The notes under the pieces: model-generated | What the model was told of the DNA's origin: nothing | Database searches by the model: none | Seen by the model: only the letters and a program-made list of their open reading frames with translations | Position numbers and translations under genes: made by a program | DNA from: CAWKAO01 sp963847665 | GTDB taxonomy: Bacteria > Actinomycetota > Humimicrobiia > Humimicrobiales > Humimicrobiaceae | Direction of reading: 5' to 3' | Assembly (NCBI GenBank): GCA_963847665.1 | Contig: CAWKAO010000003.1 | Location: 643,985-707,984, forward strand | DNA length: 64,000 bases | In this document: one piece after another, positions 45,276-53,559 of the stretch | Layout of the letters: each line of letters starts with the position of its first letter | Numbering within the stretch: position 1 is the stretch's first letter

Positions 45276-46250
45276 ATGGTGACAAAAAGAAGTAAAATAT
45301 GGTTATGGATTGCTGTTACAGTAGTAACAGTTTTTCTAGCCATGACTGTTTTTGCAGGCTGTAACCAGACTGCAAAAACTGATACCAAAGCAGCTGAAAC
45401 TACTATGGCAGCAGAGACTTCTTCAGTTGAGAGTGAAGGTGCAGAAATGAATTATGATGGACAATCACTTACAATTTCTGGTTCTACAACTCTGCTTGAA
45501 GTATGCCTGGCCTGGTCTGAAGCTTTCATGGCAAAATTTGGTGGAGAGATCAGTGTTAACGGGGGCGGTTCCGGTGTAGGTATTGCTGACGTTATAAATG
45601 GCGCTGCAGATATCGGTAATGCTTCAAGGTCTATTAAGGACTCTGAAAAAGAGGATGCATCTGCAAACGGAGTCAACATTCAGGAATTTACAGTGCTTTT
45701 TGATGGTATTTCAGTAGTGACCAGTGCAAACATCGATGTAGATACTCTGACAATAGAGCAGCTCTCGGGGATATATACCGGTGAGATCACAAACTGGTCA
45801 GAAGTAGGCGGTCCTGATGCCGATATAATAGCTGCGGGAAGAGATTCCTCTTCAGGGACTGGCGAGTATTTTCTTGAAAGAGTTCTAACTCTTAATAAGA
45901 CCAATGAAGACCTTGATTATGGCGACAATGTATTAAGGCTTCAGTCAAATTCTGATGTTGCAAACCAGGTCGCTGGGAATGATGACACTATAGGTTATAT
46001 AGGCCTTGGGTATCTCAAATCTGCAACTGATGGCGGTGCCAATGTAGTTGCAGTAAAAGATGGAGATGCAGAAGCAGTTTTGCCGAGTGTTGCAACTGTA
46101 AAAGATGGATCCTATCCTATTTCAAGAGGTCTATTTGATTATGTCAATGCTGACAAGTTTTCAGGAATAGCAAAAGCATATATTGATTTCGTTATGAGCC
46201 AAGAGGGCCAGGCAATTGGTGAAGAATCAGGATTTGTTGCTGTGAAATAA
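45276..46250 (+). CDS. pstS: phosphate ABC transporter substrate-binding lipoprotein
   Basis: 324 residues. Signal sequence with lipobox FAGC (C29), Thr/Ala/Glu-rich linker, then the PBP-like domain: SGSTTLLEVCLAWSEAF, GSGVGIADVINGAADIGNASR and AGRDSSSGTGEYFLERV, the phosphate-binding loops. Captures phosphate outside the membrane for PstCA. The permease genes are 4 kb downstream, beyond a HAD gene and a tRNA array. AAAGGAG precedes the ATG. Confidence 0.95.
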   Translation: MVTKRSKIWLWIAVTVVTVFLAMTVFAGCNQTAKTDTKAAETTMAAETSSVESEGAEMNYDGQSLTISGSTTLLEVCLAWSEAFMAKFGGEISVNGGGSGVGIADVINGAADIGNASRSIKDSEKEDASANGVNIQEFTVLFDGISVVTSANIDVDTLTIEQLSGIYTGEITNWSEVGGPDADIIAAGRDSSSGTGEYFLERVLTLNKTNEDLDYGDNVLRLQSNSDVANQVAGNDDTIGYIGLGYLKSATDGGANVVAVKDGDAEAVLPSVATVKDGSYPISRGLFDYVNADKFSGIAKAYIDFVMSQEGQAIGEESGFVAVK

Positions 46251-46317
46251 TACGATAAAGAATAATTAATATATACTGAGAGATCTAAGGAGTTTTCCAC
46301 CATAGCAAATCAAACAG

Positions 46318-46351
46318 GCAGGGGTTATGGATAAATATCTGTAACCCCTGC
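46318..46351 (+). terminator. hairpin after pstS
   Basis: Stem GCAGGGGTTA/TAACCCCTGC (10 bp) with a 14-nt loop, 67 bp after the pstS stop. There is no T-run afterwards, so it may be a factor-dependent terminator or a 3'-end stabiliser of abundant pstS mRNA. Confidence 0.55.
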
Positions 46352-46435
46352 TGGCATTATGCGGGACTGTCAAACTTTGCTATAAGGTATTAAAAGCTGT
46401 TTATATGCTGTCTAAACTGGTAGAATTATGGACTT

Positions 46436-47302
46436 ATGGAAAAATATAAATCATTTGATGATTACAGGGAAAAGTTAAAGAGTGACCTTTCGATCCGTGT
46501 CATCTATACAGATCTTGATGGTACATTGCTCAATGATAAAGGATGCCTGGTTAAAGATGCTGATGAAAATTTCTTCTATGACGGTGCATTGCTACTTGAA
46601 AGATTTGAAAAGAAGGGCTGGGACCTGGTCCTCGTTTCAGGGAGGAATAAACTACAGCTAAGGTATAATGCGATGCTCATGGGCCTGAAGAATTATATTC
46701 CCGAGCTTGGTTGTGAAGTAGTCCATGATCTCGGCAAAAAAGTTTATACCACATTTGATAAGGATAATTACCATTATGAGGTGACAAGGGGCGGCAAGGA
46801 TCTGGTAAAAATAATAGATATATTAAAAAGGGAGTTCCCGCAAAAAATTGAAAGTAAGCTCGAATGGAGCATGGAGAGATCCTATAATGCACTTTTTTTT
46901 GGAGATATCGACCTTGAAAAGGCAAACAAGCTGCTGCGTGACAATGGGTATGAAGGTCTCTCCCTTGTGGATAATGGTTTTTCCAATCTGCTGAGCGTGG
47001 ATCTTGATGTAGAGCATCTGAGGATCTATAACCTTGTCCCAAAGGGTGTCAATAAAGCAGTTGCCATAAAACTGGACAGAAGATTAAGAAACCTGGATAA
47101 AAAAGATTGCATCGCTCTCGGAGACTCACCGGAGGACCTGAAGATGGCTGAAGAAGTAGGTGCATTTTTCCTGATGCCGGATGCAGTCAACAGGGATAGT
47201 CTCGATATAAAAGAAAGTTTAAAAAAATATGATAATGTATATATTGTGGGAGAGAGGATGAACCGGGGTTGGACCGAAGTAATGAAGTATTTCCTCGAAT
47301 AA
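46436..47302 (+). CDS. HAD-IIB phosphatase, mannosyl-3-phosphoglycerate phosphatase-like
   Basis: 288 residues. Motif I YTDLDGTLL, motif II VLVSGRNK (normally Ser/Thr then Arg), motif III Lys near AIKLDRR and motif IV CIALGDSPEDLKMAEE. The cap domain carries the YedP/MpgP features (LGCEVVHDLGKKVY). MpgP dephosphorylates mannosyl-3-phosphoglycerate to the osmolyte mannosylglycerate, but no synthase is near; other sugar-phosphate substrates are possible. Confidence 0.8.
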   Translation: MEKYKSFDDYREKLKSDLSIRVIYTDLDGTLLNDKGCLVKDADENFFYDGALLLERFEKKGWDLVLVSGRNKLQLRYNAMLMGLKNYIPELGCEVVHDLGKKVYTTFDKDNYHYEVTRGGKDLVKIIDILKREFPQKIESKLEWSMERSYNALFFGDIDLEKANKLLRDNGYEGLSLVDNGFSNLLSVDLDVEHLRIYNLVPKGVNKAVAIKLDRRLRNLDKKDCIALGDSPEDLKMAEEVGAFFLMPDAVNRDSLDIKESLKKYDNVYIVGERMNRGWTEVMKYFLE

Positions 47303-47356
47303 TCCCAAGGGCTGACTTGCGATAAGCTTTATATAAATTTATAATACTTAGTTAGT

Positions 47357-47629
47357 ATGGTAAAAAATAGAAACAAAAATTCAAGTGGGAGAATAATAAG
47401 AGATATTTTTATTATTAGTATGCTTTCAGCATTCTCAGGTTTTATACTGGGCCTTATTTTTGCCCCCGAATCCGGAAAGAAATTCAGAAGAAGGATCCTA
47501 TCACAGTTAAAGGAGGCAGTGGACAGAAGCAAGTTTGCTGTAGTTGAAGCCAGAGTAAAAGCAGAAGAGATAATCGATAAAAGCAAGAGCAAATCTGAGG
47601 ATATTTCTTCTAAAAAATCAATTGAATAA
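47357..47629 (+). CDS. YtxH-like small membrane protein
   Basis: 90 residues, with one transmembrane helix (IFIISMLSAFSGFILGLIF) directly followed by APESGKKFRRRI, the YtxH signature, and then a basic helical tail. General-stress or envelope-associated in other bacteria; function unknown. No strong ribosome site (AGTATGG). Confidence 0.75.
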   Translation: MVKNRNKNSSGRIIRDIFIISMLSAFSGFILGLIFAPESGKKFRRRILSQLKEAVDRSKFAVVEARVKAEEIIDKSKSKSEDISSKKSIE

Positions 47630-47646
47630 CGTAAGACTCGTTCTTA

Positions 47647-47675
47647 TTGACATCACTTTTTTACTATAGTAAAAT
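47647..47675 (+). promoter_or_regulatory. promoter of the tRNA array
   Basis: TTGACA at 47647-47652, a 17-bp spacer and TAAAAT at 47670-47675, 33 bp before the mature 5' end of tRNA-Lys. Consensus quality and location fit a stable-RNA promoter. Confidence 0.75.
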
Positions 47676-47708
47676 TTGCGTTTGCGTGCCATTGTACCTT
47701 CAGAGAGG

Positions 47709-47784
47709 GGGCCGTTAGCTCAGTTGGTAGAGCACCGGACTTTTAATCCGGGTGTCGAAGGTTCGAATCCTTCACGGCTCACCA
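47709..47784 (+). tRNA. tRNA-Lys (TTT)
   Basis: 76 nt with encoded CCA. Acceptor GGGCCGT/ACGGCTC, anticodon stem CCGGA/TCCGG, loop CTTTTAA, T-arm GAAGG-TTCGAAT-CCTTC. First of five tRNAs in one array. Confidence 0.97.
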
Positions 47785-47814
47785 TTATATAGGTGTTTTG
47801 ATTTTTAAATATTC

Positions 47815-47889
47815 GGCCCGTTCGTCTAGGGGTTAGGACAGCAGATTTTCAATCTGCCAGCAGGAGTTCGATTCTCCTACGGGCTACCA
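47815..47889 (+). tRNA. tRNA-Glu (TTC)
   Basis: 75 nt with CCA. Acceptor GGCCCGT/ACGGGCT, anticodon stem GCAGA/TCTGC, loop TTTTCAA, T-arm AGGAG-TTCGATT-CTCCT. Confidence 0.97.
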
Positions 47890-47965
47890 GGGCGATTAGC
47901 TCAGCTGGGAGAGCACCTGCCTTACAAGCAGGGGGTCGTAGGTTCAAACCCTACATCGCCCACCA
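47890..47965 (+). tRNA. tRNA-Val (TAC)
   Basis: 76 nt with CCA. Acceptor GGGCGAT/ATCGCCC, anticodon stem CCTGC/GCAGG, loop CTTACAA. It begins on the base after the CCA of tRNA-Glu, so the two must be separated by processing with no spacer. Confidence 0.97.
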
Positions 47966-47989
47966 TTTAAAAATTTATGATTTTTTTGC

Positions 47990-48066
47990 GGAGCTGTCGT
48001 CTAGTGGTTTAGGACACGTGCCTGTCACGCACGAGGTCGCGGGTTCGAATCCCGTCAGCTCCGCCA
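47990..48066 (+). tRNA. tRNA-Asp (GTC)
   Basis: 77 nt with CCA. Acceptor GGAGCTG/CAGCTCC, discriminator G, anticodon stem CGTGC/GCACG, loop CTGTCAC, T-arm GCGGG-TTCGAAT-CCCGT. Confidence 0.97.
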
Positions 48067-48153
48067 GTAAATTTGATTAACATTTAGTTAGGTATGCTGT
48101 AAAACATGACAGTGTCATGTTTTAAGGGATTAACATTTAGCTCTAACAGTTAT

Positions 48154-48229
48154 GGCGAGATAGCTCAGTTGGTAGAGCAGTGGACTGAAAATCCATGTGT
48201 CCGCAGTTCAATTCTGCGTCTCGCCACCA
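48154..48229 (+). tRNA. tRNA-Phe (GAA)
   Basis: 76 nt with CCA. Acceptor GGCGAGA/TCTCGCC, anticodon stem GTGGA/TCCAT with loop CTGAAAA, T-arm CGCAG-TTCAATT-CTGCG. It lies 16 bp before the start of phoR, which may be co-transcribed with it. Confidence 0.96.
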
Positions 48230-48245
48230 CACTTTTAAATTGCTT

Positions 48246-49433
48246 ATGGACCTTTTTCAAATATTAACAATTATTTTTTCACTTATCACTATTTCCCTCA
48301 TTGTCTGGTTCTTATTTCTACGGCAAAGCCAGCATCAACTGATAAAAAAATTAACAGTTGAGCAGGATAAAATAAAGAATGAGCTCCACGACATAATGTC
48401 CCTTGAAAAGGCACAGATCAGGATGGTAGATGTCATCATCGGTAACTTACCCTATGGTATTCTTATGCTTGATAGCAGTTTAAAAATAGCAAGAATAAAT
48501 GACAGTGCTGCAAATCTTTTCTATCTTGATAAAGAAAAAGCTATTGGCTCAAAGACTATTCTGCTGTTTAACAATAAGAATTTGGAAGACCTGATAGACG
48601 GTGCCATAGTTAAAAAGAGCCCCCAGAAAAAAGAGATATTGTTTTATGGAGATGAGGACACGACTCTTGATGTTGACGTCATACCGCTTGATTTTGAAAA
48701 CTATTCCCTGCTTATACTCTTTAGAAATACCACGCAGGAAGTGGAGTTTTCAAAGTTAAGGAGCCAGTTTGTCGCAAACGTATCTCATGAGATGAGGACC
48801 CCATTGACTTCAATAAGAGGTTATATCGAAACATCCATAGAAAATGATTTAAAAGATAAAGATAAGATAAAAAAATATCTTATTAAGGCAATGGATGAAG
48901 TAGACAGGCTGAGCTACCTGATAGAGGATGTGCTGAACCTCTCCAATATTGAATACAAGAGAAATGTCATATTAAAACAGAGTTGCGACCTTGTAACTAT
49001 AATAGATGAATGCATCGAGTCGCTTTCTTTTTTAGCGGAAAAAAACAGAGTCAAGATAGAATTCAAACATGACACGGACACTATAAGTATATTAACAGAT
49101 GAAGAATTGACCCAGCAATTATTTAGCAACCTGCTGGAAAACTCGATTTTTCATGGTGGGAAAGGTATAAATATAAAAATAATATTAGGTCAGAATGACT
49201 CAGATGCCACAATTGAAATTATAGACAATGGAGTGGGCATCAATAAGAAGGACCTGCCATTTGTTTTCCAGAGATTTTACAGAGGTAAAAATATATTCTC
49301 CACACGAAAAATAGGTTCTGGCCTCGGACTTTCCATTGTCAAACATATCGTTGAGCTTCACAAGGGGAAAATAACTGTTTCCAGTGTACCTGGCAGTGAA
49401 ACCAGGTTTACGATTATAATACCAAAGGAATGA
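48246..49433 (+). CDS. phoR: phosphate-regulon sensor histidine kinase PhoR-like
   Basis: 395 residues from ATG 48246; longer starts would run into tRNA-Phe. One N-terminal transmembrane helix (ILTIIFSLITISLIVWFLFL) with almost no extracytoplasmic part, a PAS domain (VIIGNLPYGILMLDSSLKI), the phospho-acceptor region VSHEMRTPLTSIRGYIE, and HATPase boxes (NLLENSIFHG, IIDNGVGI, GSGLGLSIVKHI). Lack of a sensor loop fits signalling through the Pst transporter and PhoU. 13-22 bp before phoB. Confidence 0.9.
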   Translation: MDLFQILTIIFSLITISLIVWFLFLRQSQHQLIKKLTVEQDKIKNELHDIMSLEKAQIRMVDVIIGNLPYGILMLDSSLKIARINDSAANLFYLDKEKAIGSKTILLFNNKNLEDLIDGAIVKKSPQKKEILFYGDEDTTLDVDVIPLDFENYSLLILFRNTTQEVEFSKLRSQFVANVSHEMRTPLTSIRGYIETSIENDLKDKDKIKKYLIKAMDEVDRLSYLIEDVLNLSNIEYKRNVILKQSCDLVTIIDECIESLSFLAEKNRVKIEFKHDTDTISILTDEELTQQLFSNLLENSIFHGGKGINIKIILGQNDSDATIEIIDNGVGINKKDLPFVFQRFYRGKNIFSTRKIGSGLGLSIVKHIVELHKGKITVSSVPGSETRFTIIIPKE

Positions 49434-49455
49434 TACCAGACTACAGGTGTTTAAG

Positions 49456-50175
49456 ATGAAAAAATTGATATATATCGTTGATGATGAAGAGAATATCCTT
49501 GAGATCATAAGTTTTAACCTCGAGAAAAATGGATATGATGTAAAAAGTTTTATTAATGGTAAGACTTTTTTTGAAGAATTCGATTTCAGAAAACCAGATC
49601 TCGTCGTACTGGATCTCATGCTACCTGATATGGATGGTTATGAAATATGCAAGCAGATAAAAAGAACAGAGACTCTTCCTGTGCTGATATTGAGCGCAAA
49701 GGGGGAAGAACTGGATAAAGTGTTGGGACTTGAACTTGGCGCGGACGATTATATGGTCAAACCTTTCGGTATAAGAGAGCTACTTGCAAGAGTAAAGAAC
49801 ATTTTTAAGCGCACGGAAAGGTTCCAGAAAGAGATCGAATCAAGACATTTAAAGGAGAAATACATGTTTGAGGAGATCGTACTTACACTTGACGAAGAGA
49901 AGCATGAGATATCAATTGATGATGAAATCATTCTGCTAAATCCGAAAGAGTTTCAGATTCTCTCTGTCCTTTTAAAAAACATAAACAATCTGACTACAAG
50001 AGCCGACCTCATAAGGATTGTATGGGGAGATGACTATTTTGGTGATACAAGGACACTTGATGTCCATATCAGGAGGATAAGGGGAAAAATGTCATTTAAG
50101 GGATTTGGAAAATCATTTATCAGAACTGTACATGGACTTGGCTATAAAGTAGTAGATTCCATAAAGAAAATTTAA
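49456..50175 (+). CDS. phoB: OmpR/PhoB-family response regulator
   Basis: 239 residues from ATG 49456 (AGGTG six bases upstream; GTG 49447 is possible). Receiver domain: IVDDEEN, phospho-Asp in VVLDLMLPDMDGYE, LSAKGEELDKVLGLELGADDYMVKPF. C-terminal winged helix ends FIRTVHGLGYKV. It should bind the Pho-box-like repeats found before pstS and pstC. Confidence 0.93.
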   Translation: MKKLIYIVDDEENILEIISFNLEKNGYDVKSFINGKTFFEEFDFRKPDLVVLDLMLPDMDGYEICKQIKRTETLPVLILSAKGEELDKVLGLELGADDYMVKPFGIRELLARVKNIFKRTERFQKEIESRHLKEKYMFEEIVLTLDEEKHEISIDDEIILLNPKEFQILSVLLKNINNLTTRADLIRIVWGDDYFGDTRTLDVHIRRIRGKMSFKGFGKSFIRTVHGLGYKVVDSIKKI

Positions 50176-50214
50176 CATTTTTTTAACCTTTTAGTTCTTT
50201 TTTATTAGTATAAT
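50171..50214 (+). promoter_or_regulatory. Pho-box array and -10 element of the pstC promoter
   Basis: TTTAACA-TTTT (50171-50181), TTTAACC-TTTT (50182-50192) and a weaker AGTTCTT (50193) repeat every 11 bp, followed by a perfect TATAAT at 50209-50214. There is no -35 box, as expected for a promoter activated by PhoB. The first repeat overlaps the end of phoB. Confidence 0.72.
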
Positions 50215-50276
50215 CTCATTATTATTTTATATTCATTTGTAATATTTATTCAGGTCAATACTATCGGGAACATAAG

Positions 50277-51176
50277 ATGACTTCTGGGGATAGGTCAATA
50301 AAAAGGACATTATTTTCTAAAGTAAGACTTTTTCTTATTGAAAAAGCAGTATTTATCGCAGGTATCCTGTCCATTATTATCCTGGGGATGATCCTTGCCC
50401 TGCTTTTATATAATTCAATAAGGTTTTTTATTGATTACTCTCCTGTAGACTTTTTCAGTGGCTTGAAATGGTCACCTACAAAGGAGAAGTTTGGTTTTGT
50501 ACCGCTTATTACAGGCTCCATGCTGGTCACATTTGCCTCGATAATATTAGCAGTACCACTTGGTCTGGGTGCTGCGATATATATTGGTGAACTTGCCCCC
50601 AGGTTTATGAGAGAAATATTAAAACCTATTATTGAAATACTTGCCACTATTCCTTCCGTTGTAATAGGATTTATCGGATTAAAGATAATAGCGCCTGTCA
50701 TTAAAAATATATTCGATCTCCCGATCGGGTTGACTGCACTTGCCGGAGCTATCATGCTGGCTTTTATGAGCCTGCCTACCATAATCTCGATTTCGGAAGA
50801 CGCTATTAATGCTGTACCGGACAGGTTAAGGCATGCTTCCCTTGCTCTCGGTGCTACAAAATGGGAGACAACAATAGGAGTAGTTATCCCAACAGCATCA
50901 TCCGGGTTATTAGCTGCTGTTATGCTTGGACTCGGCAGGATAGTGGGTGAGACTATGACAGTTTTGATGCTCACAGGTAATTCACCAAGGGTCGTCTTTT
51001 CGCTTTTACAGCCTGTTAGGACCATAACTGCCACAATTGCAGCAGAAATGGGGGAAACTGCCCAGGGAGGCCTTCATTATTCTGCACTTTTTGCAATCGG
51101 CCTTATTCTGTTCCTGATAACTTTTGCAATTAATTATATTGGAGATACTTTTATAAAAAGGATAGGTAATATCTAA
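50277..51176 (+). CDS. pstC: phosphate ABC transporter permease PstC
   Basis: 299 residues, about six membrane helices. Family landmarks: LLYNSIRFFIDYSPVDFFSGLKWSP, GAAIYIGELAP, EILATIPSVVIGFIGL, and the ATPase-contact loop RHASLALGATKWETTIGVVIP. It forms the phosphate channel with PstA, whose gene starts 4 bp after this stop. Transcription probably from the Pho-box promoter 60 bp upstream. Confidence 0.95.
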   Translation: MTSGDRSIKRTLFSKVRLFLIEKAVFIAGILSIIILGMILALLLYNSIRFFIDYSPVDFFSGLKWSPTKEKFGFVPLITGSMLVTFASIILAVPLGLGAAIYIGELAPRFMREILKPIIEILATIPSVVIGFIGLKIIAPVIKNIFDLPIGLTALAGAIMLAFMSLPTIISISEDAINAVPDRLRHASLALGATKWETTIGVVIPTASSGLLAAVMLGLGRIVGETMTVLMLTGNSPRVVFSLLQPVRTITATIAAEMGETAQGGLHYSALFAIGLILFLITFAINYIGDTFIKRIGNI

Positions 51177-51180
51177 GCTG

Positions 51181-52056
51181 ATGCCTGGAATGAATAGGAC
51201 AATAAGCATTAGAAGAAAAAGGATAAATGAGCGGATAGCTTATGCGTTGCTTCTATTTATCACCCTGATAGTCGTCGCATTTGTGATCGGTATAATTGTA
51301 TACCTGATAGTAAAAGGTGCGGGCGCTATCTCGTGGGAATTTCTTTCACAAAAACCCTCTAACGGTATGAGGGAAGGAGGTATTTTCCCTGTTATTCTAG
51401 GTACCCTATACCTTATTATCGGTACAATAATAATATCCCTGCCAATAGGTATTTTTGCAGCTATATACCTGAATGAATATGCAAGGAAAAACAGGCTTAC
51501 AAGAATAATCAGGTTATCTATTGTAAATATGGCAGGAGTACCTTCAGTTGTCTTTGGTCTATTTGGCCTGGCCTTTTTTGTACTGCTTCTTGGTTTTGGC
51601 AAGTCCATACTTGCAGGTTCACTTACTCTGGCTTTTTTGATCTTACCGGTAATAATCACCTCAACTGAAGAAGCAATAAAAGCTGTACCGGATTCTTACA
51701 GGGCAGCTTCTCTTGCTCTTGGCGCAAATAAATGGCAGACTATCATAAAGGTCATACTGCCGCAGGCTTTTCCAGGAATAATAACAGGCTCGGTTATCGG
51801 TATCGGAAGAGCCGCCGGCGAGACAGCGCCAATAATGTTTACGGTAGCAGCATTTTCACAGCCCAATCTGCCCAATTCGATCTTCAGCCAGGTAATGGCA
51901 TTACCGTTTCATCTTTTTACACTGGCTACCCAGGTGACCAATCCACCGGAAGACAAACAATGGGGCACCGCACTTGTATTGCTTATGCTTGTCTTGTTCT
52001 TTGCAATTATCGGCACAGCATTGAGGACACGTGCAAGACTTAGAAGAAAAGAATAA
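51181..52056 (+). CDS. pstA: phosphate ABC transporter permease PstA
   Basis: 291 residues. GAISWEFLSQKPSNGMREGGIFPVILGTLYL, PIGIFAAIYLNEYA, MAGVPSVVFGLFGLAFFV and the loop RAASLALGANKWQTIIKVILPQAFPG are PstA-typical. The usual next gene, pstB for the ATPase, is absent; phoU follows 85 bp later. ATPase may be encoded elsewhere. Confidence 0.95.
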   Translation: MPGMNRTISIRRKRINERIAYALLLFITLIVVAFVIGIIVYLIVKGAGAISWEFLSQKPSNGMREGGIFPVILGTLYLIIGTIIISLPIGIFAAIYLNEYARKNRLTRIIRLSIVNMAGVPSVVFGLFGLAFFVLLLGFGKSILAGSLTLAFLILPVIITSTEEAIKAVPDSYRAASLALGANKWQTIIKVILPQAFPGIITGSVIGIGRAAGETAPIMFTVAAFSQPNLPNSIFSQVMALPFHLFTLATQVTNPPEDKQWGTALVLLMLVLFFAIIGTALRTRARLRRKE

Positions 52057-52141
52057 ACCTTTAGTGTATGGATAAAAAATTAATTTTTTATTATATTGGT
52101 ATTGTAGAAATTAAAATTCAGATCTAGATCAGGTGGTATAA

Positions 52142-52813
52142 ATGAGAAAGACGTTTCATGAAAAGCTGGACGAATTGAACGAAGAATTGATAATGATGGG
52201 CAGTCTTGTACAGGATGCTGTAAATAAATCTATAAATGCTCTCTTAAACGAAGACACTGAAATGGCACAGGATGTAATTGAGGGAGACACAAAGATAGAT
52301 GATTATGATATAAAGATTGAAGAAAATTGTATGTATGTCCAGGCTGAACACCAACCTGTAGCAAAAGATCTAAGGCTGATACATAGTATGTATATAATTG
52401 TGATCTATCTTGAAAGGATAGGGGATATATGCGTAAGTATTTCAAAGCTGACAAAAAGGCTTTACTTAAAAGAAAAAAAGCATATCAATAAGGAAATACT
52501 CGACATCATAAATGAAATGGGTAATGTGGTTAAATCAATACTTGATAAAGCATTAAAAGCTTTTAAAAATAAGGATGCAAAGCTTGCTTCAAAATTGGAT
52601 AAGATCGATGATACAATAGATGATCTCCAGAAAACGATTTATCATTTAATTTACTCCATCCATTCAAAAGATGAGAACTATATAAGGCTTGTAACGAACA
52701 TCTCATTATTGACCAGATACCTTGAAAGAATCGGGGATAATTCAGTAAATATAGGTGACAGGGTAGTATACTATTTGACGGGAGATTTTGGTGCTATTCA
52801 TAGCGAAGGATAG
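52142..52813 (+). CDS. phoU: phosphate-signalling protein PhoU
   Basis: 223 residues in two three-helix PhoU repeats: MRKTFHEKLDELNEELIMMG, QPVAKDLRLIHSMYIIVIYLERIGDICVSIS in the first and NISLLTRYLERIGDNSVNIGDRVVYYLTG in the second, with the (E/D)xxxD metal-cluster motifs. It relays Pst transporter state to PhoR and keeps the regulon off when phosphate is plentiful. AGGTGG precedes the start. Confidence 0.95.
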   Translation: MRKTFHEKLDELNEELIMMGSLVQDAVNKSINALLNEDTEMAQDVIEGDTKIDDYDIKIEENCMYVQAEHQPVAKDLRLIHSMYIIVIYLERIGDICVSISKLTKRLYLKEKKHINKEILDIINEMGNVVKSILDKALKAFKNKDAKLASKLDKIDDTIDDLQKTIYHLIYSIHSKDENYIRLVTNISLLTRYLERIGDNSVNIGDRVVYYLTGDFGAIHSEG

Positions 52814-52883
52814 GCGTTATAATAACTATTACTATTTGACTGTATTACTGTTTTTTATTGAAAGGATTTAAAAGGAGGCTAAA

Positions 52884-53393
52884 ATGCTAAAAGATAACAG
52901 TAAAAAAACACTGGAGAACTTAAAGGAAGCTTTTGCAGGTGAGTCACAGGCTAACAGAAAATATCTTGCTTTTGCAGCTAAGGCTGATCAGGAGGGGTAT
53001 CCGCAGATAGCCAGATTATTCAGGGCAGCTGCAGATGCAGAAACAATCCATGCGCATGCACATCTTCGTGCGATGGGAGGGATAAAAGATACAAAGGAAA
53101 ACCTGATGGCGGCAGTCGGTGGTGAGACCTTTGAGTTTAAAAACATGTACCCGGCTATGATCGAGCAGGCTACTGCAGATAGTGAAGATGAAGCACAGAA
53201 TAGCTTTATGAATGCAAACGCAGTGGAGCAGGTACACGCAGCCCTTTACCAGAAATATCTGGACAACATCGGTAATGTCCCGGCAACAGAAATATATGTT
53301 TGCCAGATATGCGGAAATACTGTTGAAGGTGCACCACCTGATGTGTGCCCGGTATGTGCATCACCAAGTTCAAAATTTAAAAAAATCGATTAA
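52884..53393 (+). CDS. rubrerythrin
   Basis: 169 residues. Ferritin-like di-iron domain: LKEAFAGESQANRKYLAFA, ADAETIHAHAHLRAMGG, VEQVHAALYQKYL supply the Glu/His ligands. C-terminal rubredoxin-like centre YVCQICGNTV ... DVCPVCASPSSKF. Reduces hydrogen peroxide in anaerobes, in the cytosol. AAAGGAGG precedes the ATG; a terminator follows, so it is monocistronic. Confidence 0.96.
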   Translation: MLKDNSKKTLENLKEAFAGESQANRKYLAFAAKADQEGYPQIARLFRAAADAETIHAHAHLRAMGGIKDTKENLMAAVGGETFEFKNMYPAMIEQATADSEDEAQNSFMNANAVEQVHAALYQKYLDNIGNVPATEIYVCQICGNTVEGAPPDVCPVCASPSSKFKKID

Positions 53394-53462
53394 TTTAAGG
53401 CCACATAAGAAAATAATCAATATAAGTCTATTAAGACAAAAATTGCCTTAAAATTTATAAAT

Positions 53463-53508
53463 AAAGCTGGTTCCTGTTATAATTTAAAAAATCAGGGATC
53501 AGCTTTTT
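53463..53508 (+). terminator. intrinsic terminator after rubrerythrin gene
   Basis: A 14-bp stem (AAAGCTGGTTCCTG / CAGGGATCAGCTTT with two G-T wobbles) round a 16-nt A/T-rich loop, ending in a run of five T. It lies 70 bp downstream of the stop and separates this gene from the rsmI operon. Confidence 0.85.
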
Positions 53509-53559
53509 ATTTAAGATACAGGACCTATTTGTTTAAACCCATTATTTTGATTTTAAATA

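Noticed and set aside
48195..48245. Upstream start for phoR
   Set aside because: Would place coding sequence inside tRNA-Phe; ATG 48246 gives the normal membrane helix.
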